The position numbers and the translations under genes are program-made. The notes under the pieces were generated by a model, which saw only the letters and a list, made by a program, of their open reading frames with translations, made no database searches and was not told where the DNA came from. A stretch of DNA of 64,000 nucleotides from Bursaphelenchus xylophilus (lineage: Eukaryota; Nematoda; Chromadorea; Rhabditida; Aphelenchoididae). This document shows positions 59,942 through 64,000 of the stretch, piece after piece (position 1 is the first letter of the stretch; every line of letters begins with the position of its first letter). The stretch covers positions 3,782,001 to 3,846,000 of the forward strand of contig CAJFCV020000003.1 in the NCBI GenBank assembly GCA_904066235.2. The letters are read 5' to 3'.

Positions 59942-60854
59942 TCTAAGCGCCTTCAGAGAGCATAGAGAACTCTGAAAATAACCAATTAGCAAGAACAGAC
60001 TACGTTGACCTCAAAATACAATAAAATATACATTTCACAAATTTTTAGATATAAAACCAGATCGATATACAAAATTTCCACAGATGTTCAGTTAGTATCG
60101 CTTTTATTCAACCTAAAACACGTCAGGAAAGACAGAATCTAGAACAATATCGACTATTTTCAAGTTTCCTACCTAAAAAACTCCAACCGCATCCAAAATT
60201 TTTATATTGAACTAGACAGACAACTCATCAATTTGCACCATATTTTCTAATATTTTTTACCCGGATTTTATAACCAGTACGTCCTAAATTTGACGAACAA
60301 TCTATTCTACTGCAGATAATCCAATAATGTCGCCATAGTTCTTGGAAACGACAGGCTAAAATAATTTTGTCTAGTGCAATATCTAAAAGACCTATTTCCT
60401 GAAATAACTGCTAACACAAAGACAATAATCGATTCTACACACGGTGTGTATTTTCACGTATAATTCTGGAGTCGAATTATAAAATCCATCAAAGCGCCAA
60501 ACACGTTTTCTCCTTGCGACGGAATGCCAAAAACTTGTTTTCGTGGTGGGAGAAAACAAGAGCTGTAGAATCAGGTGGTTGAACAGACAAAATGTAGGCG
60601 TCCGTTGTGCTGAGGTGTCGAATAAACTAATTCAAACATTTTTCTTTGTTTTTAATAGTTTGTAGCAGTTTCTGCAAGATTTCTGTAGAAAAGTCTAGAA
60701 AATTGCCTAAAAATTGATGTTTTGGTCTACAAAATGTTCGAGAATTAGATTATAGTATTATAATTTATTAGACCATGGGAAATATTGCACTATATACAAA
60801 TATGACAAGCGATAAAAGGCGTATGCGTCGATTATCAAAGGAAAAATCGAATTT
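59942..60854. other. Interval upstream of SETD1
   Basis: It holds the SETD1 leader and the 3' region of the small gene at 60855-61281. The intronic-type motif occurs here too (TTATATTGAACTAG at 60202 and an inverted CTAGTGCAATAT at 60370). No coding exon is supported. Confidence 0.5.
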
Positions 60855-61281
60855 CTAAGCCAAAATTCTTCGGAAATCATGTTCGACGAAGTCATCGTCG
60901 CTGTCACTGTGCACAATCTGTCCATGTTGCGAGCGAAGGCCTTTTCGGAGCATTTCAACTTCGTCCATTGGGATTTTGGAGTTCTGAAATTGGGAAAATT
61001 AGTATTTTATTCGAGGATTTTATATTACACTTGATAGCTGATGTTCGACTCGAAGAATCTCTTACCTTTTTCGATTTTTTGGTCTTGGTTGAAGTTACAG
61101 GGGTTGGAGAAGGTTCCCGGAAGAAGTCACGCTCAAAAGAAACGTGCTCCGAGAATTTTGGAATGGTAAATCGGACGTGTTGATCAGAATGGCTGGCCGT
61201 TGAATTCTGCGAAACCAAAATTGATGATTTCGATGAGGAAGAGGAGGATGAGGCGTTGGAGCAAACCGAAATTTTAGACAT
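60855..61281 (-). CDS. Small paralogue A, unknown nematode protein
   Basis: A 114-residue protein in two exons (61281-61066, 60983-60855) joined in phase 0. It has a Ser-rich N-terminus, then HVRFTIPKFSEHVSFE, a Lys-rich stretch, and in exon 2 NSKIPMDEVEMLRKGL followed by an acidic SDSDDDFVEHDF. The gene at 63265-63629 has the same architecture and the same intron position, and shares VRFT-P, NSKIPMDEVEMLR and the acidic block. The QHVRF word fits the loose RVxF consensus for binding protein phosphatase 1, but that is weak evidence. The single 82-nt intron contains the TTATATTACACTTG motif. Acceptor-like TCTACAG precedes the ATG. Confidence 0.75.
61020..61033 (+). promoter_or_regulatory. Intronic motif TTATATTACACTTG
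   Basis: A match to the recurrent motif inside the only intron of small paralogue A (60984-61065), where it takes up a sixth of the intron. Paralogue B's intron lacks a clear copy. Confidence 0.35.
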
Positions 61282-63264
61282 CTTTGTAGTTATTCTAACT
61301 GTAGAACAGTTGATGGGAATTGGAAAACTTTGCGGGCTTTTATACTCGAACGAAAAAAGGATTACTTTTCCAAAGGGAACGCCCCTAACAACTACAAACA
61401 AAAACACAAAAAAGTGCTGACTTTAGGTGAAGGTTCTGATGATTGAACACACGTTGGAAGAGCGGGAAATAGGACTAATTCTGCTTTGAAGTAGGTTTTT
61501 ACAATTGTGTCTTCAGAATCCGTAGTAAAAACAACTATGAGTGCTTTTCGGTTGACTAGAAAGTCCGCGAAAACGTTGAAAATGACTTAGAAACGTTGAA
61601 TTGTGGGAATGGAGCACACAGTAAAAGAAACATCGAGCAGCAATCAATGATCATTTCTTATTTTTATACCCAGGTTCATTTTGAGGGCACCTGGTTGATA
61701 AAAGCGGCAAATATAATATTTTGAAGCATATTTTTAGATGCTGTATACTTTTTTGCATATCACATCGCATTTGATTTACAGGAGCACAAGGAAAACCCTG
61801 ATTGCTCTTTCGTGTTTTTCAAGCGGCTTTGAACTTTACTTTCAATGATCATCACGGTATTTTTGGGTCAACCACATGTCAAAACGAGTTTGTGGGGCAG
61901 ACATATCCACCGTTAATTTTGTTTTTGTTATTGCCATGTACTATGGGTCTGATTGTGAGACTGTGAAATAAAATTTTATGAATCTGAAATCTGCTTTTTC
62001 GAGCTCATAAATCCGAGCTTCTGTGAAAACAAAAAAGGGTGTGGTCGCCTGTGGGGTCACCATATCAACAATTTAATTTAAGATTGCCTTGGTTGTACTA
62101 CCACTGTTAGATGTGATTAGTACAAGCTTCCGAACCGCATGAACTGTTGTTGAATCCAGTCAAAACAACCTTTACATGATTTCAAAAACAAATTTCTCAA
62201 CCAAAACACTGTTTCTTCCTACAACCACAAACCGCCACGCTACATTTTCTTTGCAAATTTGCGATTCAATCTTCACGGATTGTAGTAGAATTACAAATTT
62301 TGTAGTTTTCTTAACCGGCTTGTTCAAATCGAATGTGTTTTGTATTTTCCGAAAAATTCGTTTGTTTTGTGAATGTGTGTGTTATTCTGTGAGAAGTTTG
62401 TACCCCAACCCACATTACTCTGCTTTTATTTTATTCTTGTCTGATCTTACTGCGTCACAACGGCCCCTTCATCTATAGACTATGATACACCTGATGTGTG
62501 AGCAATATGACGCGTATAGGTTAACGATCGATGGTGTAGACGGTTCGACAAATGGTTCACATGGCATTGGAACAATATTAGTTTACACACTGCTTGCAGA
62601 ATGCATGTGGGGAAGAGCAATGTGTAACGTTTTCTGAGAAGGGCAAGATGTTTTTGAAACGTCATAAGCCAAGTTCTTTTCGGTCAATTGGCGGTTGGAA
62701 AACTTTATTTTACACTGTGAAGATCTTGTATCGCAGATTTGTAGCGTCTTGCTTGCATCCCTTCCTATCGGACATGATGACTTTCCAGAATGTCGGGCAC
62801 AGGTTTAGATTGGCATAAATATTATAATGTCTCATGAATGGCTGTTAAATGCAAGATTTTAGCTCGTCAGGAAGAAAGCATGTAGCTCCAAAGCGCTGGT
62901 GAATCTTTTTACGATATCTTAGATGGCCGTTGGTACATATACATGAAGATTACGGGAAAGGGTAGATCGCGAAGGGGGAGACGAGGGGATTGAGGAACAA
63001 CCGGGCATCAGAGATGTCGTTTATTCCACATACACGCACGAGGAAAGAACGAGATGAAACTTATGGCTTTATAGGCGCAATTCATTATTAATATTTGGCA
63101 CTATCGCCAGTAGCTCACAATCAGCAGTCTCCATCGAAAAACATAAAAAATTAAGACCATCCGGCAATATGTGACTTTGAACATTTATTGCATCCAAAGA
63201 AGTATGTACATACATGTTTAAAAAAATCTGAGATCATCAAAAAAAAATCAACGACAAGTGCGGC
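61282..63264. other. 2 kb between the two small paralogues
   Basis: No gene is supported. The plus-strand frame at 62176-62478 (100 codons) has an ATG but no domain or splice context. The region nearest 61282 is the promoter of paralogue A. Confidence 0.5.
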
Positions 63265-63629
63265 TTAAACACAGATAGTCAAGTCGTTGGTCCTTCTAGT
63301 CACCTGTTCTAGAAGATCATCTTCACTATCACTGGAGTGGCAATGGCCATGATGATTTTTGAAGCCATGTCTTAACATTTCGACCTCATCCATGGGAATT
63401 TTTGAGTTCTGAAAAAGCAAGGGTGACTTTCAGTGTATAGATAAATGGTAGAGAAGAGAAGTAAAAATGTAAATTAACTCACAATTATGGACTTTTTCTG
63501 AGGACAAGGGAGAACTCGGTAGGTCTCATAAACAATATGATCACATCTCTCGGGAAGGGTAAATCGGACTTGCTTGTCAGCATGGACAGTAGGATCAGAA
63601 GAGCTAGCAAAGTCGTTTCTAGCGGACAT
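63265..63629 (-). CDS. Small paralogue B, unknown nematode protein
   Basis: A 96-residue protein in two exons (63629-63483, 63408-63265) joined in phase 0. It shares KQVRFTLPERCDHIVYE with HVRFTIPKFSEHVSFE of paralogue A, and NSKIPMDEVEMLRHGF plus an acidic SDSEDDLLEQ block in exon 2. The intron is at the homologous position, directly before NSKIPMDEVE. The divergence outside these blocks points to an old tandem duplication. KQVRF is a plausible RVxF-type phosphatase-1 docking word; the function is otherwise unknown. Acceptor-like TTTACAG lies about 30 nt before the ATG. Confidence 0.72.
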
Positions 63630-64000
63630 TTTAGGGTACAAGTTTAGAATCAGAACTGTAAATCAAACAGTAGATACAATGGTGGAAACTTTTTAACTAT
63701 TTATACTATTTTTGAGACCTAAAAACGTGACTTTTCAGAAGTAAAAACGTCCCCGCCCACACCTGTGACACCAGACTAGAACGGAAAAGAGGTTTCGCTA
63801 TAGTTTAACCACGAGCAATTGTGATGATTGAAGCGAGCACTCAATAAAAAAGGGAACCAAAGATTCTGGTGGATTCTCTATTTTTGAGTAGAGAATTTAG
63901 TGTTAAAAAAAATGTAGGTTGTGCAGTCATTGTTTTTTGACGGTCCAGAAAAAAGAATGGAATTGCAGAACTGTGCTCTGTTTCGACAGTCATTACAGAC
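63630..64000. other. Right edge, upstream of paralogue B
   Basis: Presumed promoter of paralogue B, with AT-rich words such as TTTATACTATTTTTG near 63700. No coding exon is seen before the window ends. Confidence 0.5.

Noticed and set aside
1..64000. CRISPR arrays, rRNA genes, spliced-leader RNA genes
   Set aside because: I found no regularly spaced identical repeats with unique spacers, no rRNA-like stretches and no SL1-like GGTTTAATTACCC leader.

Overview
This is nuclear DNA of a nematode. The genes have many short introns with GTAAG-type donors and polypyrimidine-NAG acceptors. About ten annotated starts lie 0-35 nt downstream of an intron-like acceptor with no upstream exon, which is the usual sign of spliced-leader trans-splicing. 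The gene content also fits: a chemosensory-type 7TM receptor, a SKP1-related (skr-like) protein, an F-box/LRR protein, SET-2/SETD1, eIF5B and anillin. About 44% of the acceptors in my gene models end in TAG rather than CAG, far more than in Caenorhabditis, so I would place it outside that genus. I cannot name the species.

Layout. 1-8.9 kb is almost gene-free and rich in inverted-repeat elements. A complete five-exon 7TM receptor follows (8867-11426, +). Next come a phafin (PH+FYVE) gene (12408-15613, -) and a two-transmembrane NTPDase of the CD39 family (16934-20365, -). A SKP1-like gene (21600-22352, +) converges on a degenerate core-1 galactosyltransferase-like gene (22530-23925, -). 24-38 kb holds a small Cys-rich membrane protein, an F-box/LRR gene, a small coiled-coil gene, a candidate secreted peptide and a basic, possibly mitochondrial protein. 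These are interleaved with dense transposon-like inverted repeats. 40.5 kb has a tRNA-Arg(TCG). 42.4-64 kb is gene-dense and all on the minus strand: two paralogous small genes, SET-2/SETD1, eIF5B, anillin, then a Cys-rich secreted protein 296 bp after anillin. The close spacing and the acceptor just before each start make trans-splicing likely and an operon possible.

Non-coding structure is the most striking part. I see at least six families of inverted-repeat elements. They are: a Tc1/mariner-like CAGTGG family with TA target sites; several unrelated elements sharing a CAGGGTG terminus and TA; a GTCCGTTCG family; a CAGTCTGTCGG family; a hAT-like element with a perfect 8-bp target duplication; and three PIF/Harbinger-like elements with TTA/TAA duplications, each containing a tRNA-like sequence with Pol III A and B boxes. 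No intact transposase gene is visible.

Separately, a short intronic motif (consensus TTATATTRYACWWG, either strand) recurs in introns of the NTPDase, F-box, anillin, SETD1 and small-paralogue genes. In SETD1 one intron carries five copies at a regular 72-73 bp spacing, and other introns carry repeats of about 132-144 bp around the same motif or a variant of it. I do not recognise it, and it is the best candidate here for something undescribed.
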